Made by a program: the position numbers and the translations under genes. From NCBI GenBank assembly GCA_030615435.1, contig JAUWZH010000002.1, positions 1 to 28,540 of the forward strand: DNA of 28,540 bases. The letters run 5' to 3'. Source of the stretch: Candidatus Brocadiaceae bacterium. Its GTDB lineage: Bacteria > Planctomycetota > Brocadiia > SM23-32. Below, piece by piece: positions 7,453 to 14,505 of the stretch (the first letter of the stretch is position 1; every line of letters begins with the position of its first letter). Below the pieces are notes generated by a model. That model made no database searches, had not been told where the DNA came from, and saw nothing but the letters and a program-made list of their open reading frames with translations.

Positions 7453-8278
7453 ACCGGGCCTGTCCACTCCAACCGAGTTTCTCGCGCAGAGTCTCAAAGA
7501 ACGTCCGGCGCCCGGTCTGGATGAGCCTCAGCCGCTGCTCCGCCCGCCGGACCCGAACCGTGTCGCCCTCCCGCAGCGTGTGGTAGATCTGTCCGTCCAC
7601 GGTCAGGGCGGGGTTCTCGGCGCCCCCCCGCAGTTTCATCTCCAGAACGCTCTCCGGCGGCATCACGATGGGCCGGTTGCTCAGAGTGTGGGGGGAGATC
7701 GGAGCGACCACGAACGCCTCCAGTTCAGGCACGAGCAACGGGCCGCTGGCGGCGAGGCTGTGCGCCGTTGAGCCCACCGGAGTAGCTATTATCAGGCCGT
7801 CGGCGCGGTAGGTGGTCACCGGCTCACCGTCGGCGAGCAACTCGATGGTAATCAGGCGAGACAGGGACGAGCGCGACACGACGACGTCGTTGAGGCCGAG
7901 GGTTTCCATGATCGCGCTGCCGCCTCGTTCGAGGCAGCAGTTGAGCATCATTCGCTCGCGCACCTCGCAGCGACCCTCAAGAACGTCGCCCAGCACCTCC
8001 CGGGCCTCCTCCGCGGTGGCCTCGCTCAGGAAGCCGAACTTGCCCACGTTGATCCCAATGATCGGCACCCCGTCCGGGGCAAAGGTTCGGGCCGCGTGCA
8101 GCACCGTCCCGTCTCCCCCGAGGACGACCACGAAGTCCGCCGGCCCGCCCGACCATTCGTTCTCCATGTCGAGGTGAACGACGACCTCGGCGCGTCTCTC
8201 AAGCCAGGACTGCACCCGGCCCACCACGTCGAGCACGCCCTCTTTGTCACGATTGGCGAAGATGACGACCCTTTTCAT
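7442..8278 (-). CDS. nadK: NAD kinase
   Basis: 278 residues, usual bacterial length. It phosphorylates NAD at the 2'-hydroxyl to NADP in the cytoplasm. Visible motifs: GGDGT (54-58), the phosphate donor site; GLND (128-131), the NE/ND motif; and the long glycine-rich DGLIIATPVGSTAHSLAASG stretch (160-179), where the family more often has TPTGSTAYSLSAGGP. The ATG overlaps the xseB stop as ATGA (8275-8278), and the 3' end overlaps the ferredoxin start by 11 bases, so this gene is locked into the operon on both sides. Confidence 0.96.
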   Translation of the reverse strand: MKRVVIFANRDKEGVLDVVGRVQSWLERRAEVVVHLDMENEWSGGPADFVVVLGGDGTVLHAARTFAPDGVPIIGINVGKFGFLSEATAEEAREVLGDVLEGRCEVRERMMLNCCLERGGSAIMETLGLNDVVVSRSSLSRLITIELLADGEPVTTYRADGLIIATPVGSTAHSLAASGPLLVPELEAFVVAPISPHTLSNRPIVMPPESVLEMKLRGGAENPALTVDGQIYHTLREGDTVRVRRAEQRLRLIQTGRRTFFETLREKLGWSGQARYVR

Positions 8279-8556
8279 GGGCCCGAATCGCCCCCGGTAT
8301 CAAACGGTTCCTCTTTCAGCTCTCCCTGCAGCGTCTCGACCAGCTCGGCCACCCTCGCCTCTGCCACCTCAAGGGCCTCGTGGCAGGCCTTGTAGGCCTT
8401 GACGCCCTCTTCGTAGAGCTCAAGGGCTTTGTCGAGCGGCAAATTGCCCTCCTCCAACTGCGAGACGACGGACTCGAGCTTCTTGAGGTTGTCCTCGAAG
8501 CTGGGGCCTTGAGCCTCGCCGGCCGCGGCATCGTCATCTTTCTGTTCCGCGCTCAT
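8275..8556 (-). CDS. xseB: Exodeoxyribonuclease VII small subunit
   Basis: 93 residues from the ATG at 8556. The family core SFEDNLKKLESVVSQLEEG followed by LPLDKALELYEEGV and a long amphipathic helix is unmistakable. XseB subunits bind the large subunit XseA to form ExoVII, which degrades single-stranded DNA. xseA is not in the window. The N-terminal 20 residues are a charged, Asp/Ala-rich extension. It is the first gene of the six-gene minus-strand operon; its TGA overlaps the nadK ATG. Confidence 0.94.
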   Translation of the reverse strand: MSAEQKDDDAAAGEAQGPSFEDNLKKLESVVSQLEEGNLPLDKALELYEEGVKAYKACHEALEVAEARVAELVETLQGELKEEPFDTGGDSGP

Positions 8557-8747
8557 ACCGTATATCTTGCCGCGTTCGGGGTGTCCGGTGCAAGGGACTT
8601 TCCATCCGAGCGTGCACATCCGCCCGCTCGGCCACTTGACTGGGAAAAAGGAATCTGCAACCGTAGCGTGCCGCAGGGCGGCGCCGCCCAGTTCGGTTTA
8701 CGGGTCGCAAGAAGATGCATGAGGCAGCAGTAGGAGGAACAATCCGG

Positions 8748-8948
8748 GTGGGCTGGAACGTTTACGTGACGAGAAAGATGCCGGGGGCGGCACTCCAGGT
8801 GCTGCGCGAAAGGTGCGAGACGGTCGAGGTCTACCCGGAGGACGGCGCGCGTCCCCACGAGGAGTTCATCCGCGCGGTGCGGGGCCGAGGACGGCTGCTC
8901 CGCAAGGTGGTGACGGCATGTCAGTTCTGCCCTCCGAGGATACCGTAA
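8748..8948 (+). pseudogene. Truncated D-2-hydroxyacid dehydrogenase (glyoxylate/hydroxypyruvate reductase-like) N-terminus
   Basis: A GTG at 8748, preceded by AGGAGG at 8732-8737, opens a frame beginning MGWNVYVTRKMPGAALQVLR and continuing with a typical first beta-alpha-beta of GyaR/GRHPR-type dehydrogenases (V-x-V/I-TR-x-x-P at the start, then VEVYPED). After about 50 codons, at AVRGRGRLL, the resemblance ends where the family continues with a D-x-LL-x-x-L strand. The reading frame then runs 30 bases into the next gene before stopping at 8946-8948. The NAD-binding domain and catalytic Arg/Glu/His are absent. Expression signals at the 5' end look intact, so a 66-residue peptide could still be made, but it cannot be an enzyme. 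Deletion of the rest of the gene is inferred. Confidence 0.6.
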
Positions 8949-9787
8949 GGAAGGCCTACGCTCTCGCCAGCCCCTGCCGTATCTGCCCGCGGCTGTGCGA
9001 GGTGAATCGCCTGGCGGGGGAGGTAGGCCACTGCGGCACGCACGTCCTCCCCCTTGTCGCGAGCGCCGGGCCGCACTACGGGGAAGAAACCGTCCTGGTG
9101 GGCCGGGGCGGTTCGGGCACCATTTTCCTCGGCGGATGCAACCTGGGGTGTGTGTTCTGCCAGAACTACACCATCAGCCACGGCCGCGAAGGCACTCCCA
9201 CAAGCCCCGAGGAGATCGCTCACCTGATGCTCCTGCTCCAGCAGCGCGGTTGTGAGAACATCAACTTCGTCACCCCCACACACGTGACCCCGTGGCTGAT
9301 GGAGGCCGTGCGCCGGGCGCGGCTCGAGGGGCTGAGGGTGCCCATCGTATACAACTGCGGGGGCTACGAGCGCGTGGAAACACTCCGGCTGCTCGAAGGA
9401 ACGGTTGACATCTACATGCCGGACGCCAAGTACTGGGAGGCCGAACAGGCCGCGCTTTACTCCAACGCCCCCGATTATCCGCAGCTCATGCGCGCCGCAC
9501 TCAAGGAAATGCACCGCCAGGTCGGGGACCTCCAGGTTGCGGGCGGCGTGGCGCGGCGCGGCCTGCTCATACGCCACCTGGTCATGCCGAACGACATGGC
9601 CGGCAGCAAGGAGGTGCTGGACTTCATAGCGAAGGAGCTCTCGCCCCACAGCTCGGTGAACGTGATGGACCAGTACCGGCCCATGTACCGCGCCCACGAG
9701 TTCGAACAGATCGCGCGCCGCCCAAGCCGCGAGGAATACGAGGAGGCGAGACTGCACGCCGAGAGGCTCGGACTGAGGTTGCTGTAG
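8918..9787 (+). CDS. Radical SAM protein, PflX/pyruvate formate-lyase-activase-like (COG1313 type)
   Basis: 289 residues from the ATG at 8918, with AAGGTGG 7 bases upstream. The radical SAM cluster motif is GGCNLGCVFCQN (C74-x3-C78-x2-C81). It is preceded by a second cysteine set C20-x2-C23-x3-C27 and C39 in a CRICPRLC context, which is characteristic of this family and probably binds another metal or cluster. NFVTPTHVTPW, YNCGGYE and IYMPDAKYW follow. The family is related to glycyl-radical-enzyme activases, but no glycyl radical enzyme lies in the window and the true substrate of this subgroup is not established. Its start overlaps the 2-hydroxyacid dehydrogenase remnant by 31 bases. Confidence 0.88.
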   Translation: MSVLPSEDTVRKAYALASPCRICPRLCEVNRLAGEVGHCGTHVLPLVASAGPHYGEETVLVGRGGSGTIFLGGCNLGCVFCQNYTISHGREGTPTSPEEIAHLMLLLQQRGCENINFVTPTHVTPWLMEAVRRARLEGLRVPIVYNCGGYERVETLRLLEGTVDIYMPDAKYWEAEQAALYSNAPDYPQLMRAALKEMHRQVGDLQVAGGVARRGLLIRHLVMPNDMAGSKEVLDFIAKELSPHSSVNVMDQYRPMYRAHEFEQIARRPSREEYEEARLHAERLGLRLL

Positions 9788-9863
9788 GCGATGGGGGCGA
9801 GCACTACTGTCCGCTCCCCGCGATAGCCTGGGCGGGGGATGCCCCGATGCGCGGCGCTGCAAT

Positions 9864-9891
9864 TTGAAAGCACCCCCGTTTCTGTTACAAT
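9864..9891 (+). promoter_or_regulatory. Sigma-70-type promoter of the hisS operon
   Basis: TTGAAA (9864-9869) and TACAAT (9886-9891) are 16 bases apart, each one mismatch from consensus. The -10 box is about 55 bases before the hisS ATG at 9948. The leader is too short for a T-box riboswitch. The site also argues against the in-frame TTG at 9864 as the hisS start, because that TTG is part of the -35 box. Confidence 0.65.
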
Positions 9892-9947
9892 CACTTGCCC
9901 CACGGGGTTTTTCGCTCCCGCACGAACCGTATGGACGCAATGTTGCC

Positions 9948-11231
9948 ATGAGCGACGAGCAGGCAAGATCGCTGCCGGGAACTGAGGACAGGATGCCGGA
10001 CCAGTGGGGACACTGGCGCGCGCTGCACGAGGCGGCGGTGCGCCAGTTCGAGCTCTACGGCTACGGCGAGCTCCAGACTCCCATCATCGAAGAGACCCGC
10101 CTGTTCGTCAAAGGCACGGGCGAGAGCACCGAGATCGTCGAGAAGCAGATGTACTGCCTGGACACCGGCGAGGGGCAGAGCATCGCGCTGCGCCCCGAAG
10201 GGACGCCTCCTGCGGTGCGGGCGTATCTGGAACGCAACCTGCACAAACAGCACCCGTTCCAGAAGTTCTGGTACGCCGGCCCGATGTTCCGCAGGGAGCG
10301 CCCGCAGAAGGGCCGGCTGCGGCAGTTCCATCAGATCGGCGTGGAGGCTATCGGCAGCGTCAGCCCGCTGCTGGACGCCGAGACGCTCCTTCTGGCGACC
10401 GACATCTATCGGGAGGCGGGCCTGAAGCAGTGGCGGGTGTGCCTCAATTCGATCGGATGCGAACGGTGCCGCCCCGGCTACCGGGAGGAGTTGCGGCGCC
10501 GGCTCAGCACGCGCCGGGAGGAGCTGTGCGAAGACTGCCGCCGCCGCCTGAAGCGCAACGTCCTGCGCGTGCTCGACTGCAAGATGGAGGACTGCCGCGC
10601 GGTGGTCGCCGAGCTGCCCGAGGTAAGCGATTATCTCTGCAATGAATGCCGGGAACACCACGGCGCAGTGAAACGCGTGCTGACGGAGCACGACGTTCAG
10701 TACGAGGAGGACTCCCGTCTGGTGCGTGGCCTGGACTACTACACCAGGACGGTCTACGAGATCAAGCACCCGGCCCTCGGCGCGCGGGACACCATCTGCG
10801 GCGGCGGGCGCTACGACGGGCTGGTCGAGGAGTTGGGCGGCCCTCCGACGCCGTGCGTCGGTTTCGCGATGGGCGTCGAGGCGAGCCTTCTCGCCATGGA
10901 GGCGGACCTCGGGCCGGCCACGGACTCCGGTGGGCCACCGGCCGTCTTCATTGTCAGCTTCGAAGAGGCGGCGAGAGAGAGGTGCTTCGACCTGCTGGAG
11001 GCGCTGAGGGCCGCCGGAGTGCCCGCCGACATGGACTTCGAAGGCCGCAGCGCCAAGGCGCAGATGCGCCTGGCCAACCGCGTCGGCTCTGCGTATTGTT
11101 TCTTGATCGGCGAACGCGAACTGTCCGCCGGGCAGGTGCTGATAAGGCAAATGGCCGGCGGCGAACAGTGGACTGTGCCCTGGCAGGAAGCCCCTCGCGA
11201 GGCGGCGCGCCTCCTGCGCGGGGATCCTTGA
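9948..11231 (+). CDS. hisS: Histidyl-tRNA synthetase
   Basis: 427 residues, usual bacterial length, class II synthetase charging tRNA-His. Motif 2 is FQKFWYAGPMFRRERPQKGR with RQFHQIGVEAIG after it. The HisRS-specific LVRGLDYYTRTVYEI is the histidine-binding HisA motif. CGGGRYDGL and CVGFAMGVE form HisB/motif 3, and the C-terminal anticodon-binding domain starts around PPAVFIV. The region between motif 2 and HisA carries several Cys pairs (CERC, CEDC, CNEC), a common zinc-ribbon-like insertion in bacterial HisRS. The start at 9948 was chosen because it follows the promoter. The HEAT-repeat gene begins 52 bases downstream, then aspS. Confidence 0.96.
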   Translation: MSDEQARSLPGTEDRMPDQWGHWRALHEAAVRQFELYGYGELQTPIIEETRLFVKGTGESTEIVEKQMYCLDTGEGQSIALRPEGTPPAVRAYLERNLHKQHPFQKFWYAGPMFRRERPQKGRLRQFHQIGVEAIGSVSPLLDAETLLLATDIYREAGLKQWRVCLNSIGCERCRPGYREELRRRLSTRREELCEDCRRRLKRNVLRVLDCKMEDCRAVVAELPEVSDYLCNECREHHGAVKRVLTEHDVQYEEDSRLVRGLDYYTRTVYEIKHPALGARDTICGGGRYDGLVEELGGPPTPCVGFAMGVEASLLAMEADLGPATDSGGPPAVFIVSFEEAARERCFDLLEALRAAGVPADMDFEGRSAKAQMRLANRVGSAYCFLIGERELSAGQVLIRQMAGGEQWTVPWQEAPREAARLLRGDP

Positions 11232-11283
11232 AGGGGCGGGCCGCTCTGGGCAGTGCGGGCCCCTTTGGACTCCGGGGTGGAAG

Positions 11284-12063
11284 ATGGCCGAAGAGAGCAT
11301 GCAGGGTTTGATCGAGGCACTGCGGGACTACCGCCTGCGCAGCAACGCCATCGGGGAACTCGTCGCGATGGGAGATGCCGCGGTGGCCCCCCTGACGAGT
11401 GCGCTGCACGCCGAGAGCCAGGAGGGCGCTCGCCGGGCGATCCTGCGCTGCCTCCGCGATCTGAGGGCGCAGGAGGCCGTCGAGCACGTCGCCCCCCTGC
11501 TCGAAGAGCGCCAGTTCAGAGATGCCGCTTACGACGCACTCGTCGGCATCGTCGGCGAGGACCTTGGGCCGGCCGCTCAACCCTGGCTCAAGTGGGCCGG
11601 GGAGAGACGCTCCGGCGCCGCACCCGCACAACAGCCCTACGAGCCTGAAATGCACGTGAGCGGCCTGCCCGACGAGCGCCTGATGGAGCTGGCGCTCAAG
11701 GGCTGCGGCGCCTCGTGGCATAAGGAGGCCAAGGGGCGTTTCGCCCTGGAGGTGCCTCTCGAAGCAGGCGGCCCGGCCCGGAAACTCGCCGTCAACCTCA
11801 CTGCGAAGGATCACGAGGGGGCGGACATCGTGATCGTTTACGCGGACTGCGGGCCCGCCTCCGCCGAGCACTACGAAGGCGCACTGCGGCGAAACCTGCA
11901 CATGCCCTACGGGGCCCTGGCAGTCCGGGACGCGGCCGGGCAGCCCCGATTCGTCATGTTCAACGCCCTTCTGCGCGAGGACATGAGCCCCCTGGAGCTG
12001 AGGAAGAGCATCCTGTCGGTGGCAGAGCGCGCCGCGCGGGTGAAACAAGAGCTCGAACAGTAG
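11284..12063 (+). CDS. HEAT-repeat protein with a YbjN/CesT-like C-terminal domain, unknown function
   Basis: 259 residues, no signal peptide, so cytoplasmic. Residues 6-103 form about three HEAT-like helical repeats (for example AIGELVAMGDAAVAPLTSAL and AILRCLRDLRAQEAVEHVAP). A Pro/Ala linker follows around 108-125. Residues 130-259 alternate amphipathic strands and helices (ending VRDAAGQPRFVMFNALL and a final long helix), like the YbjN or type III chaperone-like fold used for protein binding. That fold call is by pattern only. It sits between hisS (52-base gap) and aspS (81-base gap), so it is probably co-transcribed with both. hisS-aspS pairs are common in bacteria, and this gene is an insertion into such a pair. 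Exact role unknown. Confidence 0.75.
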   Translation: MAEESMQGLIEALRDYRLRSNAIGELVAMGDAAVAPLTSALHAESQEGARRAILRCLRDLRAQEAVEHVAPLLEERQFRDAAYDALVGIVGEDLGPAAQPWLKWAGERRSGAAPAQQPYEPEMHVSGLPDERLMELALKGCGASWHKEAKGRFALEVPLEAGGPARKLAVNLTAKDHEGADIVIVYADCGPASAEHYEGALRRNLHMPYGALAVRDAAGQPRFVMFNALLREDMSPLELRKSILSVAERAARVKQELEQ

Positions 12064-12144
12064 CGCAATCGCCGATCTCGACGCCGCGGCCTTGCGAAAC
12101 GGCAGACCGCAGGCGACAGGACACACCCCGGCAAGAGAGACCAG

Positions 12145-13905
12145 ATGCTGAAAAGAACGCACTACTGCGGCGAAGTGAGGGCCGCGCACGTGGGCCAGGA
12201 AGTGGTGGTGAGCGGCTGGGTGGGCAGTTGGCGAGATCACGGCGGCCTGGTCTTCATTGACGTGCGGGACCGAACCGGCCCCGTGCAGGCGGTCTTCAAT
12301 CCGGAACGCAACGCCGAACTGCACCGCGCCGCGGCCCAGTTGCGAAGCGAGTACTGCTTGAGCATCCGCGGGGAGCTGACGATGCGCCCGGAGGGGATGC
12401 AGAACCCCGACATCCCCACCGGCGAGGTCGAAATCATTGCCTCAGAACTCCAGTTGCACAGCGCGAGCGAGCCGCCGCCGTTCGAAGTGGAGCACCCGGG
12501 CGACCTCTCGCTCGACGTGCGGCTGCGCTACCGCTTCCTTGACATGCGCCGCCCCGAGATATTCCGCGTCTTCGCGCTGCGCCACCGGGCGCTTCAACTG
12601 ACGCGGCGCTACTTCGACGAAAACGGTTTCATCGAGGTCGAGACACCCTTCCTGACCAAGAGCACCCCGGAGGGCGCGCGGGATTACCTGGTGCCGAGCC
12701 GGACGGTGCCGGGCAGCTTCTACGCCCTGCCTCAAAGCCCTCAGCTCTTCAAGCAGATCCTCATGATCGGAGGGCTGGACCGCTACTTCCAGATCGTCAA
12801 GTGTTTCCGCGACGAGGACGTGCGCGCCACGCGCCAGCCCGAGTTCACCCAGATAGACGCCGAGATGTCCTTCGTGGACGAGGACGACGTAATGGAGTGC
12901 ACGGAGGGACTGATGGCGCGGCTGTTCCGGGAGGTCCTGGGCAAGGAGCTCTCGCTGCCCCTGCCTCGCATCGAGTACTCGGATGCCCTGGAGCGATACG
13001 GCACGGACGCGCCGGACCTGCGCTTCGGGCTGGAGATCTCCGACGTCAGCGACGTGGCGGCGCAGTGCGAGTTCAGGGTCTTTCGCAGTGCGGTGGAATC
13101 GGGCGGCCGCGTGCGCGGCATCTGCGTGCCGGGCGGGGCGAAGATGCCCCGGCGGGAAATAGACGCCCTGGTGGAGTGGATCAAGCAGTTCGGCCTGGCG
13201 GGCCTAGCCTGGTTCAGGCTGGAAGGGGGAGCCGCGCAGGGAGGGGTGGCGAAGTTCTTCAGCGAGGGTGAGATCGCCGCCATGGCGGAGCGCTTGGGCG
13301 CGGAAGACGGGGCGCTGTTGCTCTTTGCAGCCGCTCCCCGACGCCAGGGCCAGGTCGCCCTGACCCACCTTCGCTGCCACCTTGCCCGCGAGCTCGGGCT
13401 CATCCCCGAGCACCGCGACGAGCTGTGCTGGGTCGTGGGGGCCCCGGCCTTTGAGATGGACCCGGAAACCGGGCAGCTCACCTTCCCGCACCACCCGTTC
13501 ACGGCGCCGGTCCCCGAGGACGTGGGGCTGTTGGAGAGCGATCCCACCGCCGCGCGGTCGCGCGCCTACGATCTGGTTCTCAACGGCGTCGAGCTCGGCG
13601 GCGGAAGCATCCGCATCGCGGACCGCGACCTGCAGATGCAGATATTCAAGATCCTCGGCTACAGTGAAGATGCGGTCGAGAAAAGGTTCGGCTTCTTCAT
13701 GAACGCGCTGCGCTACGGGCCCCCGCCCCACGGGGGCATCGCGCTCGGAGTGGATCGGATCGTCGCCTGCATGCTCGGCCTTGAAGACATCCGCGAGACC
13801 ATCGCCTTCCCGAAGACCCAGCGTGGGGTCTGCATGCTCACCGGCGCTCCGAGCGAGGTGAGCGAGGCGCAGCTAAAGGAGCTGAACATCCGCACGGGGC
13901 GCTGA
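12145..13905 (+). CDS. aspS: Aspartyl-tRNA synthetase, probably non-discriminating (Asp/Asn)
   Basis: 586 residues, full bacterial-type AspRS. Order: N-terminal OB anticodon-binding domain (about 15-105), class II core with RYRFLDMRRPEIF, FIEVETPFLTKSTPEGARD, the QSPQLFKQ loop and motif 2 FRDEDVRATRQPEFTQID; a GAD insertion domain (about 290-400); motif 3 GGIALGVDRIV near the C-terminus. In the OB domain residue 32 is His (RDHGG) and residue 84 is Gly (RPEGMQN). In bacterial AspRS this H/G pair is associated with non-discriminating enzymes that also mischarge tRNA-Asn for GatCAB amidation, whereas E. coli has L/K. GatCAB genes are not in the window. Last gene of the hisS operon, followed by a terminator. 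Confidence 0.96.
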   Translation: MLKRTHYCGEVRAAHVGQEVVVSGWVGSWRDHGGLVFIDVRDRTGPVQAVFNPERNAELHRAAAQLRSEYCLSIRGELTMRPEGMQNPDIPTGEVEIIASELQLHSASEPPPFEVEHPGDLSLDVRLRYRFLDMRRPEIFRVFALRHRALQLTRRYFDENGFIEVETPFLTKSTPEGARDYLVPSRTVPGSFYALPQSPQLFKQILMIGGLDRYFQIVKCFRDEDVRATRQPEFTQIDAEMSFVDEDDVMECTEGLMARLFREVLGKELSLPLPRIEYSDALERYGTDAPDLRFGLEISDVSDVAAQCEFRVFRSAVESGGRVRGICVPGGAKMPRREIDALVEWIKQFGLAGLAWFRLEGGAAQGGVAKFFSEGEIAAMAERLGAEDGALLLFAAAPRRQGQVALTHLRCHLARELGLIPEHRDELCWVVGAPAFEMDPETGQLTFPHHPFTAPVPEDVGLLESDPTAARSRAYDLVLNGVELGGGSIRIADRDLQMQIFKILGYSEDAVEKRFGFFMNALRYGPPPHGGIALGVDRIVACMLGLEDIRETIAFPKTQRGVCMLTGAPSEVSEAQLKELNIRTGR

Positions 13906-13939
13906 GCCGCAGCTCGGAACGCCTGCGGCGAACTCGGAT

Positions 13940-13975
13940 AAGAACTGGGCACGGCACCCGCCGTGCCCCGTTCTT
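13940..13975 (+). terminator. Terminator hairpin after aspS
   Basis: A 16-base stem with one mismatch (13940-13955 against 13960-13975) and a 4-base ACCC loop, 35 bases after the aspS stop. It begins AAGAAC and ends GTTCTT, so it works symmetrically; the T-run is short (TTCTTG). Confidence 0.7.
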
Positions 13976-13979
13976 GCGT

Positions 13980-14500
13980 GATCCGTGCGGCAGGGCTCAA
14001 TCCTGCCCCTGTTCCTCCAGGCAAGCGCGGCGCAGAACGCCGGTTGTGGCCGGAAAACCCCCCCATTTAAAAAAGTCATCAAGAGGAGTCAGACACCGCG
14101 CGCAGCCTACTGCGCGAGAAGCAAGCAGGCGACAAGAGGGCGGGCTTTGCCCGACCGCTTGCAAGGACCCGCTGTGCTACTTCGTACGCGGGGCCGCAGC
14201 AACTTGTCGCATGCGTAGCTTATCGCGGCCCTCTACGTGCCGGCAAGACGGGGAAAATGCTGTTATCAAAGAACAACGAAACCTTCTTTTTATGGGGAAA
14301 GGTTCTGTGAACGGCATGGGGGGGGGTTCCGGCCACAACCGACTACGTCAGAATCCTTCGCAATCCTTCGCTCGGTGGCCACAAGGCCACCCTTCTCTCG
14401 GATGAAGCACGCCTTCGAAGCCTCCCGATGCTTGGAATCTTCGGTTCTGCGCCGCGCTTGTGGTCGTTTCTTGCACTGCCCCGTCTTGCCGGTACGTAAA
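13980..14500. repeat. Gene-free, palindrome-dense region (REP/MITE-like mosaic)
   Basis: No convincing gene lies between aspS and the next gene. The stretch is filled with inverted repeats. Long-range pairs: 14022-14038 with 14444-14460 (17/17), 14041-14066 with 14316-14341 (24/26, including a run of C/G), and 14234-14253 with 14479-14498 (19/20). Local hairpins: 14099-14116 (7-bp stem, CGCGCAG), 14141-14153 (CGGGC/GCCCG) nested between GCAAGC at 14121 and GCTTGC at 14157, and 14374-14391 (GGTGGCC/GGCCACC). AATCCTTCGC occurs twice in direct tandem near 14352-14371. A GGAGTCAGACACC sequence at about 14086-14098 resembles motifs often seen beside REP-associated elements. The A/T-rich patches are compositionally unlike the flanking genes. 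Probably layered or decayed mobile repeats. Confidence 0.6.
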
Positions 14501-14505
14501 GGGTT

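Noticed and set aside
9864..9947. In-frame upstream extension of hisS from the TTG at 9864
   Set aside because: The TTG is part of the -35 box, and the extra 28 residues are not expected in HisRS.
9892..9947. T-box or attenuator leader before hisS
   Set aside because: The predicted leader is only about 50 bases and shows no T-box sequence or terminator hairpin.
9891..12324. Long minus-strand frames opposite hisS, the HEAT gene and aspS
   Set aside because: They overlap each other and three well-supported plus-strand genes, and have no recognisable motifs.
14022..14460. CRISPR array in the repeat-rich gap
   Set aside because: The repeats are inverted pairs of different sequences with no regular direct-repeat/spacer pattern, and there are no cas genes.
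13906..14505. Small proteins encoded in the gap after aspS (several 70-140 codon frames)
   Set aside because: They run through inverted repeats in all frames, lack ribosome-binding sites and resemble nothing; the stretch is better explained as repeat DNA.
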